Assembly: GCF_005519465.1 (NCBI RefSeq) | Contig: NZ_CP027858.1 | Coordinates: 1,736,001-1,800,000 of the forward strand | Direction: 5' to 3' | DNA from: Streptomyces clavuligerus | Lineage (GTDB): Bacteria > Actinomycetota > Actinomycetes > Streptomycetales > Streptomycetaceae | DNA: 64,000 nt | In this document: positions 17,316-25,513 of the stretch, one piece after another | Layout: every line of letters begins with the position of its first letter | How positions within the stretch are numbered: the first letter of the stretch is position 1 | Program-made: the position numbers and the translations under genes | The notes under the pieces: generated by a model | What the model saw: the letters and a program-made list of their open reading frames with translations, nothing else | Database searches by the model: none | What the model was told of the DNA's origin: nothing

Positions 17316-18290
17316 TCAGAACAGCACCCTGGCAAGCGCCTGACGGGCCGCCGTCACCCGGGGGTCGTCGGTGCCGACCACCTCGAACAGCTCCAGCAGC
17401 CGGAGCCGTGCCGCGTCCCGGTCCTCGCCCGCCGTCCGGCCGACGGTCTCGACCAGCCGCCCGAAGGCGTCCTCCACATGACCGCCCACCAGGTCCAGAT
17501 CGGCCGCCGCGAGCTGCGCGGCCACATCGCCCGGCTGCCGCGCGGCCTCGGTACGGACCTGCTGCGCGTCCAGGTCCTGGACCCGGCCCAGCAACTGCGC
17601 CTGGGCCAGGCCCAGCTTGGCCTCGGTGTTGCCGGGGTCGTCGGAGAGCACATTCCCGTACGCCTGGACCGCGCCGGCGAAGTCGCCCGCGTCCAGCGCC
17701 TGCACGGCCGCCTGGAGCGCCGCGTCGTGCGGACCCGCCGGAACGGGCGGGGCCTGCTGCTCGCCGTCGTCCCGCGGGTCCGCGTCGACCACGATGCCCG
17801 TGAGTCCGAAACGCTCCTCGGCGACCTGGACGAGCTGGTCCAGGGTCTGCCGGATCTGGGCCTCCGGGGCGGCTCCCTGGAAGAGGGGCAGCGCCTGCCC
17901 GGCGACCACCGCGAAGACCGCGGGGATTCCCTGGACGCCGAACTGCTGCATCAGCAGCTGGTTGGCGTCGACATCGATCTTGGCCAGCACGAAGCGGCCG
18001 TTGTACTCCTGCGCCAGCCGCTCCAGCAGCGGTCCGAGCTGCTTGCAGGGCTGGCACCACTCGGCCCAGAAGTCGATGACGACAGGGACCTCGGCGGAGC
18101 GCTGAAGCACATCCCGCTCGAAGCCCGCCTCATCGACATCGATCACCAGGCTGGAGGGGGAGACGGCACCGCCGCCGCCCTGGCGGGCGGCATCGGCACG
18201 GGCCTGCTCGGCCTTGGCCTTGGCCTCTGAGGCCGCCTTCACCGCGGCGAGGTCGACGACGCCGCTCATGGACATGTTCCTAGGCTGCAT
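17316..18290 (-). CDS. thioredoxin-domain TPR protein (YbbN/CnoX-like)
   Basis: 324 aa cytosolic protein. Residues about 45-150 are a thioredoxin fold with the active site FWAEWCQPCKQL and the cis-proline segment GVQGIPAVF. The C-terminal 160 residues form TPR helices (AVQALDAGDFAGAVQAYGNV). This is the architecture of the chaperedoxin CnoX/YbbN, which protects thiols of folding clients and hands them to chaperones, but E. coli YbbN lacks the CxxC that is present here, so this one may also be redox-active. ATG 18290 (MQPRN) has GGAGG upstream. Divergent from the TetR gene. Confidence 0.88.
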   Translation of the reverse strand: MQPRNMSMSGVVDLAAVKAASEAKAKAEQARADAARQGGGGAVSPSSLVIDVDEAGFERDVLQRSAEVPVVIDFWAEWCQPCKQLGPLLERLAQEYNGRFVLAKIDVDANQLLMQQFGVQGIPAVFAVVAGQALPLFQGAAPEAQIRQTLDQLVQVAEERFGLTGIVVDADPRDDGEQQAPPVPAGPHDAALQAAVQALDAGDFAGAVQAYGNVLSDDPGNTEAKLGLAQAQLLGRVQDLDAQQVRTEAARQPGDVAAQLAAADLDLVGGHVEDAFGRLVETVGRTAGEDRDAARLRLLELFEVVGTDDPRVTAARQALARVLF

Positions 18291-18412
18291 GAGTACATCC
18301 TCCCCCTTTCCCGCGCGCAGAGGAAAAGTGCCGCCGCCGGGGGCGGCCCGCTCCCCTCGGCGCGGGGTCCCCACCCCGCGCCCGTGGTCGTCGCTCGGCC
18401 ACTCAGGGCTTT

Positions 18413-18429
18413 CGCTACGCCCCGTAGCG
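18413..18429. promoter_or_regulatory. palindrome CGCTACG-CCC-CGTAGCG between trx-TPR and tetR
   Basis: Perfect 7-bp arms with a 3-bp spacer in the divergent promoter region. Size and location fit autoregulation by the TetR protein encoded next door. Confidence 0.5.
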
Positions 18430-18513
18430 TAACTCCGCTCCCCCAGGGCACGGAAGCTCCACCGCGTGAACTGGCTCACAGCGCCGCGGCTACCCGCCGG
18501 TATGGTCGCCGTC

Positions 18514-19140
18514 ATGCACAGCGACCCTCACCCCGGCGCGCCCAACGGCCGCACGGGGCGCCCGCGCAGCGCGGAGGCGGACCGCGCGATCCTGGACGCG
18601 ACCCGGGCGGCCCTGGTCGAACGGGGCTGGTCCAAACTGACCATGGGCGATGTGGCCACCCGTGCGGGGGTGGCGAAGACCACGCTCTACCGGCGCTGGA
18701 CGGGGAAGAGCGAACTGGTGGTCGACGCGGTCGCCGCCCTCTTCGACGAGCTGGCCCTGCCCGATCTGGGCAGCCTGCCCGCCGATGTGGAGGAGATGGT
18801 GCTCCGTCTGGCCGCGCTCCTGGAGCGGCCGGAGACGCGGACCTCGCTGATGGCGGTGGTCGCCGAGGCCACCCGGGACGAGGCCCTGCGCGGGCGCATC
18901 CGCTCGGCGATCGTGGACCGGCAGAAGTGTCTGGTCCTGGAGGGCCGCGCGCGGGCGCAGGCGCGCGGCGAACTCCCGTACGAGGAGGACACGGCGTCTG
19001 CCGCCCGCAATGCCGACCTGATCTTCGACGTGATCGCGGGCGCGGTCGTCCACCGCGCCCTGGTCAGCGCGGAACCGGTGGACCCGGCCTGGGCCCGCCG
19101 CTTCACCCGGCTGCTGCTGAGCGGCATCGGTTCCCTCTAG
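18514..19140 (+). CDS. TetR-family regulator
   Basis: 208 aa. Helix-turn-helix at about 30-65 (LTMGDVATRAGVAKTTLYRR, then WTGKSELV), followed by a TetR ligand-binding domain. ATG 18514 is chosen because TATGGT (18501-18506) lies seven bases upstream with no ribosome site, the pattern of a leaderless start. In-frame ATG 18502 falls inside that box. The gene converges on icmA. It could control itself through the palindrome at 18413 and, less certainly, icmA through the 24-bp palindrome at 20913. Confidence 0.85.
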   Translation: MHSDPHPGAPNGRTGRPRSAEADRAILDATRAALVERGWSKLTMGDVATRAGVAKTTLYRRWTGKSELVVDAVAALFDELALPDLGSLPADVEEMVLRLAALLERPETRTSLMAVVAEATRDEALRGRIRSAIVDRQKCLVLEGRARAQARGELPYEEDTASAARNADLIFDVIAGAVVHRALVSAEPVDPAWARRFTRLLLSGIGSL

Positions 19141-19204
19141 GCACCCCTCCCGCTCTCCAGACACCCCTCCCGCCGGCCCCTCCTCCCGCCGGGCACCTGT
19201 CCCT

Positions 19205-20905
19205 CTAGAAGCCCGGCGGCTCGATGTAGATGCCCCATTCGTCCCGCAGGGCGTCGCAGATCTCGCCGAGGGTGGCCTCCGCGCGGACCGCGTCCAGCAT
19301 CGGGGCGACCATGTTGGAGCCGTCCCGGGCGGCGGCCAGCATCGCGTCCAGCGCGGAGCGCACCCGGGTGTCGTCGCGGGCGGCCCTGCGGGCGGCGAGG
19401 GTCCGCACCTGTTCGCGTTCGACCTCGTGGCTGACCCGCAGGATCTCCAGATCGCCGGTGACCGATCCCAGGTGGGCGTTGACCCCGACGACCTTCTTGT
19501 CGCCCTTCTCCAGCGCCTGCTGATAGCGGAAGGCCGCCTCGGCGATCTCCCCGGTGAACCAGCCGTCCTCGATCCCGCGCAGGATGCCCGAGGTGATCGG
19601 GCCGATGGGGTGGCGGCCGTCGGGGTGGACCAGCGCCCCGCGGTCCTTGATCCTCTCGAAGATCGCCTCGGCCTCGGCCTCGATCCGGTCCGTGAGCTGT
19701 TCCACGTACCAGGAGCCGCCGAGCGGGTCGGCGACATGGGCGACACCGGTCTCCTCCATCAGCACCTGCTGGGTACGGAGCGCGATCTCCGCCGCCTGCT
19801 CGCTGGGCAGCGCCAGCGTCTCGTCCAGGGCGTTGGTGTGCAGGGAGTTGGTGCCGCCGAGGACCGCCGCCAGGGCCTCGACCGCCGTGCGCACCACGTT
19901 GTTGTAGGGCTGCTGGGCGGTGAGCGAGACCCCGGCCGTCTGGGTGTGGAAGCGCAGCCACTGCGACTTCTCCTGCTTCGCCCCGTACACCTCGCGCATC
20001 CAGCGGGCCCAGATCCGCCGGGCCGCCCGGAATTTGGCGATCTCCTCGAAGAAGTCGACATGGGCGTCGAAGAAGAACGAGAGCCCCGGGGCGAACGCGT
20101 CGACGTCGAGCCCCCGGCTGAGGCCCAGCTCCACATAGCCGAAGCCGTCGGCGAGGGTGTACGCCAGCTCCTGCGCGGCCGTGGAACCGGCCTCGCGGAT
20201 GTGGTACCCGGAGACCGAGAGCGGCTTGTACGCGGGGATGGAGCGGGCGCAGTGCTCCATGAGGTCGCCGATGAGCCGCAGATGCGGCTCGGGCGGGAAG
20301 AGCCACTCCTTCTGGGCGATGTACTCCTTGAAGATGTCCGTCTGAAGGGTCCCGTTGAGCACGGCGGGGTCGACGCCCTGGCGCTCGGCCGCCACGAGGT
20401 ACATGCAGAAGACGGGGACGGCCGGGCCGCTGATGGTCATCGAGGTGGTGACATCGCCCAGGGGGATGTCCCGGAAGAGCACCTCCATGTCGGCGGCGGA
20501 GTCGATCGCGACCCCGCAGTGGCCGACCTCGCCGAGGGAGTGGGGATCGTCGGAGTCCCGGCCCATCAGGGTGGGCATGTCGAAGGCGACGGAGAGCCCG
20601 CCGCCGCCCGCGGCCAGGATCATCTTGTACCGCTCGTTGGTCTGCTCGGCGTTCCCGAAGCCCGCGAACTGGCGGATGGTCCAGGTGCGGCCCCGGTAGC
20701 CGGTGGCGTGGAGTCCCCGGGTGAACGGGTACGCGCCGGGCCAGCCGATGCGCTCGAACCCCTCGTACACATCGCCCGGCCGGGGCCCGTAGACCGGGTC
20801 GACCGGGTCGCCCGAGAGCGTGGTGAAGTCCGCTTCACGCTTGCGGGCCCGGTCGTAGCGGGCCTGCCAGCGGCGGCGGCCCTCCTCAATGGCGTCAGCG
20901 TCCAT
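19205..20905 (-). CDS. icmA: isobutyryl-CoA mutase large subunit
   Basis: Coenzyme B12-dependent carbon-skeleton mutase, 566 aa, the size of Streptomyces IcmA. It has no B12-binding domain, which a separate small subunit supplies and which is not in this window. Two substrate-specificity positions separate isobutyryl-CoA from methylmalonyl-CoA mutases. Here the sequence reads RQFAGFGNAEQTNERYK (Phe where methylmalonyl mutases have Tyr) and IFKEYIAQKEW (Gln where they have Arg), both the isobutyryl-CoA signature. It links valine/isobutyrate and butyrate metabolism, feeding polyketide extender pools. MeaB, epimerase and the cobalamin adenosyltransferase lie in the same window. The upstream palindrome suggests repressor control. 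Confidence 0.92.
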   Translation of the reverse strand: MDADAIEEGRRRWQARYDRARKREADFTTLSGDPVDPVYGPRPGDVYEGFERIGWPGAYPFTRGLHATGYRGRTWTIRQFAGFGNAEQTNERYKMILAAGGGGLSVAFDMPTLMGRDSDDPHSLGEVGHCGVAIDSAADMEVLFRDIPLGDVTTSMTISGPAVPVFCMYLVAAERQGVDPAVLNGTLQTDIFKEYIAQKEWLFPPEPHLRLIGDLMEHCARSIPAYKPLSVSGYHIREAGSTAAQELAYTLADGFGYVELGLSRGLDVDAFAPGLSFFFDAHVDFFEEIAKFRAARRIWARWMREVYGAKQEKSQWLRFHTQTAGVSLTAQQPYNNVVRTAVEALAAVLGGTNSLHTNALDETLALPSEQAAEIALRTQQVLMEETGVAHVADPLGGSWYVEQLTDRIEAEAEAIFERIKDRGALVHPDGRHPIGPITSGILRGIEDGWFTGEIAEAAFRYQQALEKGDKKVVGVNAHLGSVTGDLEILRVSHEVEREQVRTLAARRAARDDTRVRSALDAMLAAARDGSNMVAPMLDAVRAEATLGEICDALRDEWGIYIEPPGF

Positions 20906-20912
20906 GCTTCAA

Positions 20913-20936
20913 ATTTACTAGGACGTCCTAGTAAAT
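20913..20936. promoter_or_regulatory. perfect 24-bp palindrome upstream of icmA
   Basis: ATTTACTAGGAC at 20913-20924 is followed directly by its exact complement to 20936, eight bases before the icmA start. A symmetric, AT-flanked site of this length in a 70%-plus GC genome is almost certainly a repressor operator, of TetR type by shape. Confidence 0.75.
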
Positions 20937-21000
20937 GTCGATGAGAAAGCCGCCGCGGAACGGATCCGCGGCGGCCTGTCACTCGTGGGCGCCGGCGCCC

Positions 21001-21327
21001 TCAGACCTGCGCCGCGGCGGCGTCACTGTCCGTGATCAGAGCGGCAACCTCGCGGGAGATCTTCGGTTCGACGAAGAACGACGCCACGGGGATGCAGCCG
21101 GCCGCCAGCACCCACAGCAGCTTGCCGAAGGACCACTTCGCCTTGGAGCCGAGGTCGAAGGCGAAGATGACATAGAGGATGAAGAGCACACCGTGGATCT
21201 GGGAGATCACCATGGTGTCGCCGGTGTTGAAGCCGTACTTGGCGACGATGGCCGCGGTGAACACGAGCAGCCAGACGGCGGTGATGTACGCCATCACGCG
21301 GTAGCGGGTCAGCACGGTCTGTTTCAT
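21001..21327 (-). CDS. DUF3817 membrane protein
   Basis: 108 aa with three membrane segments (VMAYITAVWLLVFTAAIVA, QIHGVLFILYVIFAFDL, LLWVLAAGCIPVASFFVEPK). The histidine-containing QIHGVLFILYV motif marks the DUF3817 family, of unknown function. I choose ATG 21327, seven bases after a TACGCT box (leaderless pattern). ATG 21333 is the alternative. It lies downstream of a MarR gene, with a second DUF3817 gene on the other side. Confidence 0.8.
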   Translation of the reverse strand: MKQTVLTRYRVMAYITAVWLLVFTAAIVAKYGFNTGDTMVISQIHGVLFILYVIFAFDLGSKAKWSFGKLLWVLAAGCIPVASFFVEPKISREVAALITDSDAAAAQV

Positions 21328-21460
21328 GGGCATGAGCGTAACCGGGAGTGAGAGGCGCACCGCCGCCGGGGTGGTGCGGAAACGGACGGAAAAGGCGGGG
21401 GACCGAGAGGCCGCGGACCGCCGCCCGGACGCGGAGCCGCCCCGTCCGGCGCGACGGGGG

Positions 21461-21970
21461 CTATCGCTCCTCGAAGTCGCGGGCGGCCACCCGCAGCGGG
21501 CGGAGCATGGCGAAGATCTCGGCGCACTCCTCCGCGTCATAGGCGCCCAGACCGAAGTCCATCGCCATCAGATCGCGGGTCGCCGACTCCACCACCTCCC
21601 GCCCCTTGGGGGTGATGCTCGCGAGGGTGCCGCGCCCGTCGTTGGGGTTGGGCCGCTTGTCCATCAGACCGGACCGGACCAGCCGGTCGACGGTGTTGGT
21701 GACGGAGGTGGGGTGCACCATCAGCCGCTCACCGATCTTGGACATCGGCAACTCGCCCGCCTGGGAGAAGGTGAGCAGCACCAGTGCCTCGTACCGCGCG
21801 AAGGTCAGCCCGTACGGCTTGACGACGGCGTCCACCTCGGCGAGCAGGATCTGGTGCGCGCGCATGATCGAGGTGATGGCGGCCATGGAGGGCACGGGGC
21901 CCCAGCGCCGCCGCCACAGCTCATCGGCGCGGGCGATCGGGTCGAAGGGCAGGCTGAGCGGCTTGGACAC
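21461..21970 (-). CDS. MarR-family regulator (between two DUF3817 genes)
   Basis: 169 aa winged-helix repressor. DNA-binding region about 60-125 (LPMSKIGERLMVHPTSVTNT and the wing RPNPNDGRGTLASITPKG). The GTG start at 21970 lies six bases after TAGGGT with no ribosome site, suggesting a leaderless mRNA. It is flanked on the same strand by two DUF3817 membrane-protein genes, its most plausible regulatory targets. Confidence 0.88.
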   Translation of the reverse strand: MSKPLSLPFDPIARADELWRRRWGPVPSMAAITSIMRAHQILLAEVDAVVKPYGLTFARYEALVLLTFSQAGELPMSKIGERLMVHPTSVTNTVDRLVRSGLMDKRPNPNDGRGTLASITPKGREVVESATRDLMAMDFGLGAYDAEECAEIFAMLRPLRVAARDFEER

Positions 21971-22090
21971 ACGCCGACCCTACCGAGCGGACATCGGGCG
22001 GGCAGCCCCGTCTCGCCCATCGGTCGGGCGGCCGACGCCGCCGGGCGGGGCCGGCCGGTCCCCCGGCACCCCGCCCACCAGGGACCCGGC

Positions 22091-22435
22091 TCAGGCCTCG
22101 ACGACGCCCTCGCGACGGGCACGGGCGGCGATCACCTCGTCGTCGGCGGCGCGCTTCAGCTTGCGCTCGGCGACGAAGCCGCCGAAGGGCAGCACCGAGA
22201 GAACGAAGTAGAGGGCGGCCGTCTTCAGGTCCCACTTGGTGCGGTTCCAGGCGTCCGCCCAGAAGAGCACGTAGATCACGAAGAGAATGCCGTGGATCAT
22301 CCCGAGCGCCGGGACGGCGTTGAACTCCGTCGTGCGCTTCAGCACCGAGGCGATCAGCAGCAGGATGAAGGAGACGGCCTCCGGGGCGGAGATCAGCCGG
22401 AGGCGGTGGAGGGACGAGGCGGTCTTGATGTCCAC
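22091..22435 (-). CDS. DUF3817 membrane protein
   Basis: 114 aa, paralogous to the gene at 21001: hydrophobic SFILLLIASVLKR, the family motif GMIHGILFVIYVLFWAD and a third helix AALYFVLSVLPFGGFVAERK. GTG 22435 with AAGG upstream is preferred. The longer reading from 22501 adds residues not expected in the family. It ends 120 bases before the MarR gene. Function unknown. Confidence 0.8.
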   Translation of the reverse strand: MDIKTASSLHRLRLISAPEAVSFILLLIASVLKRTTEFNAVPALGMIHGILFVIYVLFWADAWNRTKWDLKTAALYFVLSVLPFGGFVAERKLKRAADDEVIAARARREGVVEA

Positions 22436-22673
22436 GGTGGCACCTTCTGGTACGGCGGGGGGCGACGGGATGTCGATCTTTGTGAATACGCTCACAAACA
22501 CCGTCCGCCATTGTGGCAGGCGTCTTTGCCAAGCCTTTGTCCGGGGTCGGCTCCGGCCCGCCCCCGGCCCGGCTCCTGGGTGACTCGTGTACGGGCCCTC
22601 CGGCGCGCGCCGGGGGCCGCGCGGTTGTCCACAGGCCCTGTCGTGCCGGTGGCGCGGCGGCTACCGTCGCTCC

Positions 22674-23312
22674 GTGGCAACGTTCCGGCTCCAGGGGAGC
22701 AAGGTGCTCGCGGTCGACCTGACCGGCGACGCCGTCAAGGCGAAGAACGGCTCGATGGTCGCGTACGACGGCCGGATGGCCTTCAAGAAGCTGTCCGGCG
22801 GGGGTGAGGGCGTCCGGGGGATGGTCACCCGCCGGATCACCGGGGAGCAGATGGAGGTGATGGAGGTCAAGGGACAGGGCACCTGCTGGTTCGCCGACCG
22901 CGCGACCGAGATCAACCTGGTCGGTCTTGACGGGGACAAGCTCTTCGTGGAATCGACCAATCTGCTGTGCGCCGAGGGCTCGCTGCGCACCGGCACCAGC
23001 TTCACCGGGCTGCGCGGCGGGGCGAGCGGCCAGGGGCTCTTCACCACGACGGTGGAGGGCAGCGGCCAGGTGGCGATCATGTCCGACGGCCCGGCGGTGC
23101 TGCTGCGGGTGACACCGCAGTACCCGCTGTCGGTGGACCCCGGCGCCTACATAGCCCACCAGGGGGATCTGCGGCAGAAGTTCCAGTCCGGGGTGACGTT
23201 CCGCTCGTTCGTCGGGGAGGGCGGCGGCGAGGCGTTCCAGATCCGCTTCGAGGGCGACGGGCTGGTCTATGTCCAGCCGAGTGAGCGGATCACCGTCGGG
23301 GGGGATGCCTGA
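22674..23312 (+). CDS. AIM24-family protein 1
   Basis: 212 aa beta-rich protein of the AIM24/TIGR00266 group (segments GSMVAYDGRMAFKKLSGG, GQGLFTTTVEGSGQVAIMSD, VDPGAYIAHQGDL). Molecular role unknown. GTG 22674 lies six bases after TACCGT, again a leaderless-type start. First of three consecutive AIM24 genes with overlapping ends. Confidence 0.85.
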   Translation: MATFRLQGSKVLAVDLTGDAVKAKNGSMVAYDGRMAFKKLSGGGEGVRGMVTRRITGEQMEVMEVKGQGTCWFADRATEINLVGLDGDKLFVESTNLLCAEGSLRTGTSFTGLRGGASGQGLFTTTVEGSGQVAIMSDGPAVLLRVTPQYPLSVDPGAYIAHQGDLRQKFQSGVTFRSFVGEGGGEAFQIRFEGDGLVYVQPSERITVGGDA

Positions 23313-23964
23313 GATGCCGTTCCGTGAGATCAACTCCCGTATGGTCGAGGCCACCGTGGCACCCGGCCAGAAGCTGTACAGCCAGCGCGGCGCGATGCTC
23401 GCGTACCGGGGCGAGGTCTCGTTCACGCCGAACAGCGTGGGCGGCCGGGGCGGGCTGATGTCGATGGTCGGCCGCAGGGTCGCGGGCGAGGCCACGCCGA
23501 TGATGACGGTGGAGGGCAGCGGCACGGTGATGTTCGGCCACGGCGGCCACCATGTGCAGCTCATCGGGCTGACCGGCGACACCCTCTGTGTGGAGGCGGA
23601 CCGGCTGCTGGCCTTCGACGGCACCCTGAGCCAGGGCACTCTCTTCCTGGGCTCCCAGGGCGGGGTCATGGGGCTGGTGCGCGGCCAGGTCAGCGGGCAG
23701 GGGCTGTTCACGACCACGCTGAGCGGCCATGGTTCGGCGGCGGTGATGGCGCACGGCGGCGTGATCGAGCTGCCGATCGTCCCCGGGCGTCCGGTCCATG
23801 TCGACCCGCAGGCGTACGTCGCCCACCACGGCGATGTACAGAACAAGCTGTCCACCGCGCTCGGCTGGCGGGACATGGTGGGACGCGGCTCGGGCGAGGC
23901 GTTCCAGTTGGAGCTGAGCGGCAGTGGCGCGGTGTATGTCCAGGCATCGGAGGAGAAGCTGTGA
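23305..23964 (+). CDS. AIM24-family protein 2
   Basis: 219 aa paralogue of the preceding gene, sharing GAMLAYRGEVSF, GQGLFTTTLSGHGSAAVMAH and HVDPQAYVAHHGDV. ATG 23305 overlaps the previous stop and has a run of G just upstream; ATG 23314 is a second possible start. The glycine-rich VGRRVAGEATPMMTVEGSG stretch is also shared. Translationally coupled to both neighbours. Confidence 0.85.
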   Translation: MPEMPFREINSRMVEATVAPGQKLYSQRGAMLAYRGEVSFTPNSVGGRGGLMSMVGRRVAGEATPMMTVEGSGTVMFGHGGHHVQLIGLTGDTLCVEADRLLAFDGTLSQGTLFLGSQGGVMGLVRGQVSGQGLFTTTLSGHGSAAVMAHGGVIELPIVPGRPVHVDPQAYVAHHGDVQNKLSTALGWRDMVGRGSGEAFQLELSGSGAVYVQASEEKL

Positions 23965-24755
23965 GCGGGCCCGTCGCATACGACCCCCTGACTCTGCCGA
24001 GTGACGACAACGTCAACCCGTACACCTTCTGTGTGGAGTTGAAGGGCGAGCAGTGGTTCCTCCAGAAGGGGAAGATGATCGCCTACTACGGGCGGATCGA
24101 CTTCAACGGCATCGGGCACGGCCGTTTCGACGCGCTGCTGCGGACCTCCTTCCACTCCCCGCTGCACGCGGGTGACTGGGTGGTGGCGGAGGGCAGCGGG
24201 AAGATGCTGCTCGCGGACCGCGCGTTCGATGTGAACTCCTTCGACCTCGACGACGGGAACCTGACGATCAGATCGGGGAACCTGCTGGCGTACCAGCCCT
24301 CGCTGGCGCTGAAGCAGTCGATCGTGCCCGGCTTTCTGACCCTGCTCGGGACGGGGAAGTTCGTCGCCGTGTCGAACGGCCCGGTGGTCTTCCTCGAACC
24401 GCCGCTCCGGGTGGACCCGCAGGCGCTGGTGGGGTGGGCCGACTGCCCCTCGCCGTGCCACCACTACGACCACGGCTACAAGACCGGAGTGATCGGAGGG
24501 CTGCGGACGCTGACGGGGCTCGGCGGGGTCTCCGGCGAGGAGCACCAGTTCGAGTTCGTGGGCGCCGGGACGGTGCTGCTCCAGTCGACCGAGAAGGTGC
24601 TGGACGAGGTGGCCACGGGGGCGCCGCCCGAGGAGGCGGGCATCCCCGGCGCACGCCGGGGCTCACCGGGGAGCACGACGGGCTCCGGTCAACACGGCTC
24701 CACCCCGCGCCTGCCCGGCCAGCTCGGGGATCTCCAACGTCGCTTCGGCCTGTGA
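23961..24755 (+). CDS. AIM24-family protein 3 with C-terminal tail
   Basis: 264 aa, more diverged member. GTG 23961 overlaps the previous stop (GTGA). The core retains KGKMIAYYGRIDFNGIGHG, DWVVAEGSGKMLLAD and FEFVGAGTVLLQSTEK. It then adds a roughly 45-residue glycine/serine/proline tail ending QLGDLQRRFGL. The insert WADCPSPCHHYDHGYK carries two Cys and three His, a possible metal site absent from the other two copies. Confidence 0.82.
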   Translation: MSGPVAYDPLTLPSDDNVNPYTFCVELKGEQWFLQKGKMIAYYGRIDFNGIGHGRFDALLRTSFHSPLHAGDWVVAEGSGKMLLADRAFDVNSFDLDDGNLTIRSGNLLAYQPSLALKQSIVPGFLTLLGTGKFVAVSNGPVVFLEPPLRVDPQALVGWADCPSPCHHYDHGYKTGVIGGLRTLTGLGGVSGEEHQFEFVGAGTVLLQSTEKVLDEVATGAPPEEAGIPGARRGSPGSTTGSGQHGSTPRLPGQLGDLQRRFGL

Positions 24756-24901
24756 GCGGTAGTCTGCGGAGTGTGACGTCGAACGTCTGCGCCCCCAGTA
24801 CGCTGCGGACATCGGACCACCGGGCGGCCCCGCTGTCATGGGTGCCCGGGGTCACAGTCCAGGCTTCGTCCGCAATTCAACTTCTTAGGTAGAATCCATA
24901 T

Positions 24902-25378
24902 ATGGAGACCGAGACGGCCACGCGCTGGCTGACCGATGACGAGCAGTGCACCTGGCGCACCCATCTGGATGTCAGCAGACTGCTGATGCACCAGCTTGAG
25001 AAGGACCTCCAGCCGTTCGGCCTGACCAACAACGACTACGAGATCCTGGTGAATCTCTCGGAGTCGCCGGAGCACCGGATGCGGATGAGCGACCTCGCCG
25101 CGGCCACCCTCCAGTCGAAGAGCCGACTGTCCCACCAGATCACCCGCATGGAGAGCGCGGGTCTGGTCCGCCGGGAGAACTGCGAGTCGGACCGGCGCGG
25201 CCTGTACGCCGTCCTCACCGAGCACGGCACGACGACCATGCGGAAGGTCGCCCCGCACCATGTGGCCTCCGTGCGGAAGCACTTCATCGATCTGATGGCC
25301 CCCGAGGCGCTGGCGGATCTGCGGCAGTCCCTGGAGCCCGTCGCCGAGCATCTGCGCGGACGGCGCGCCAAGGGCTGA
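24902..25378 (+). CDS. MarR-family regulator
   Basis: 158 aa winged-helix regulator with an HTH at about 60-85 (MRMSDLAAATLQSKSRLSHQ) and wing residues CESDRRGLYAVLTEHG. There is no ribosome site. TAGAAT (24890-24895) stands six bases before ATG 24902, implying leaderless expression. It is followed by a palindromic terminator and a convergent two-component system. Confidence 0.9.
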   Translation: METETATRWLTDDEQCTWRTHLDVSRLLMHQLEKDLQPFGLTNNDYEILVNLSESPEHRMRMSDLAAATLQSKSRLSHQITRMESAGLVRRENCESDRRGLYAVLTEHGTTTMRKVAPHHVASVRKHFIDLMAPEALADLRQSLEPVAEHLRGRRAKG

Positions 25379-25386
25379 CCCGGACG

Positions 25387-25410
25387 CCTGTGGCCCGCGC
25401 GGGCCACAGG
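25387..25410. terminator. 24-bp palindrome between marR and the histidine kinase gene
   Basis: CCTGTGGCCCGC and its exact complement abut with no spacer, forming a hairpin with a tight GCGC turn. Placed between convergent genes, it can serve both. Confidence 0.75.
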
Positions 25411-25513
25411 CACCACCCTCGGGTCAGCGGTCCGGAGGCCGGGCCCCACCCCGTTGGCCGGTGAGTCGAAGGCGAATCGGGCTCCTCGCCCTTGGACGCG
25501 GTCCATGGACGCG

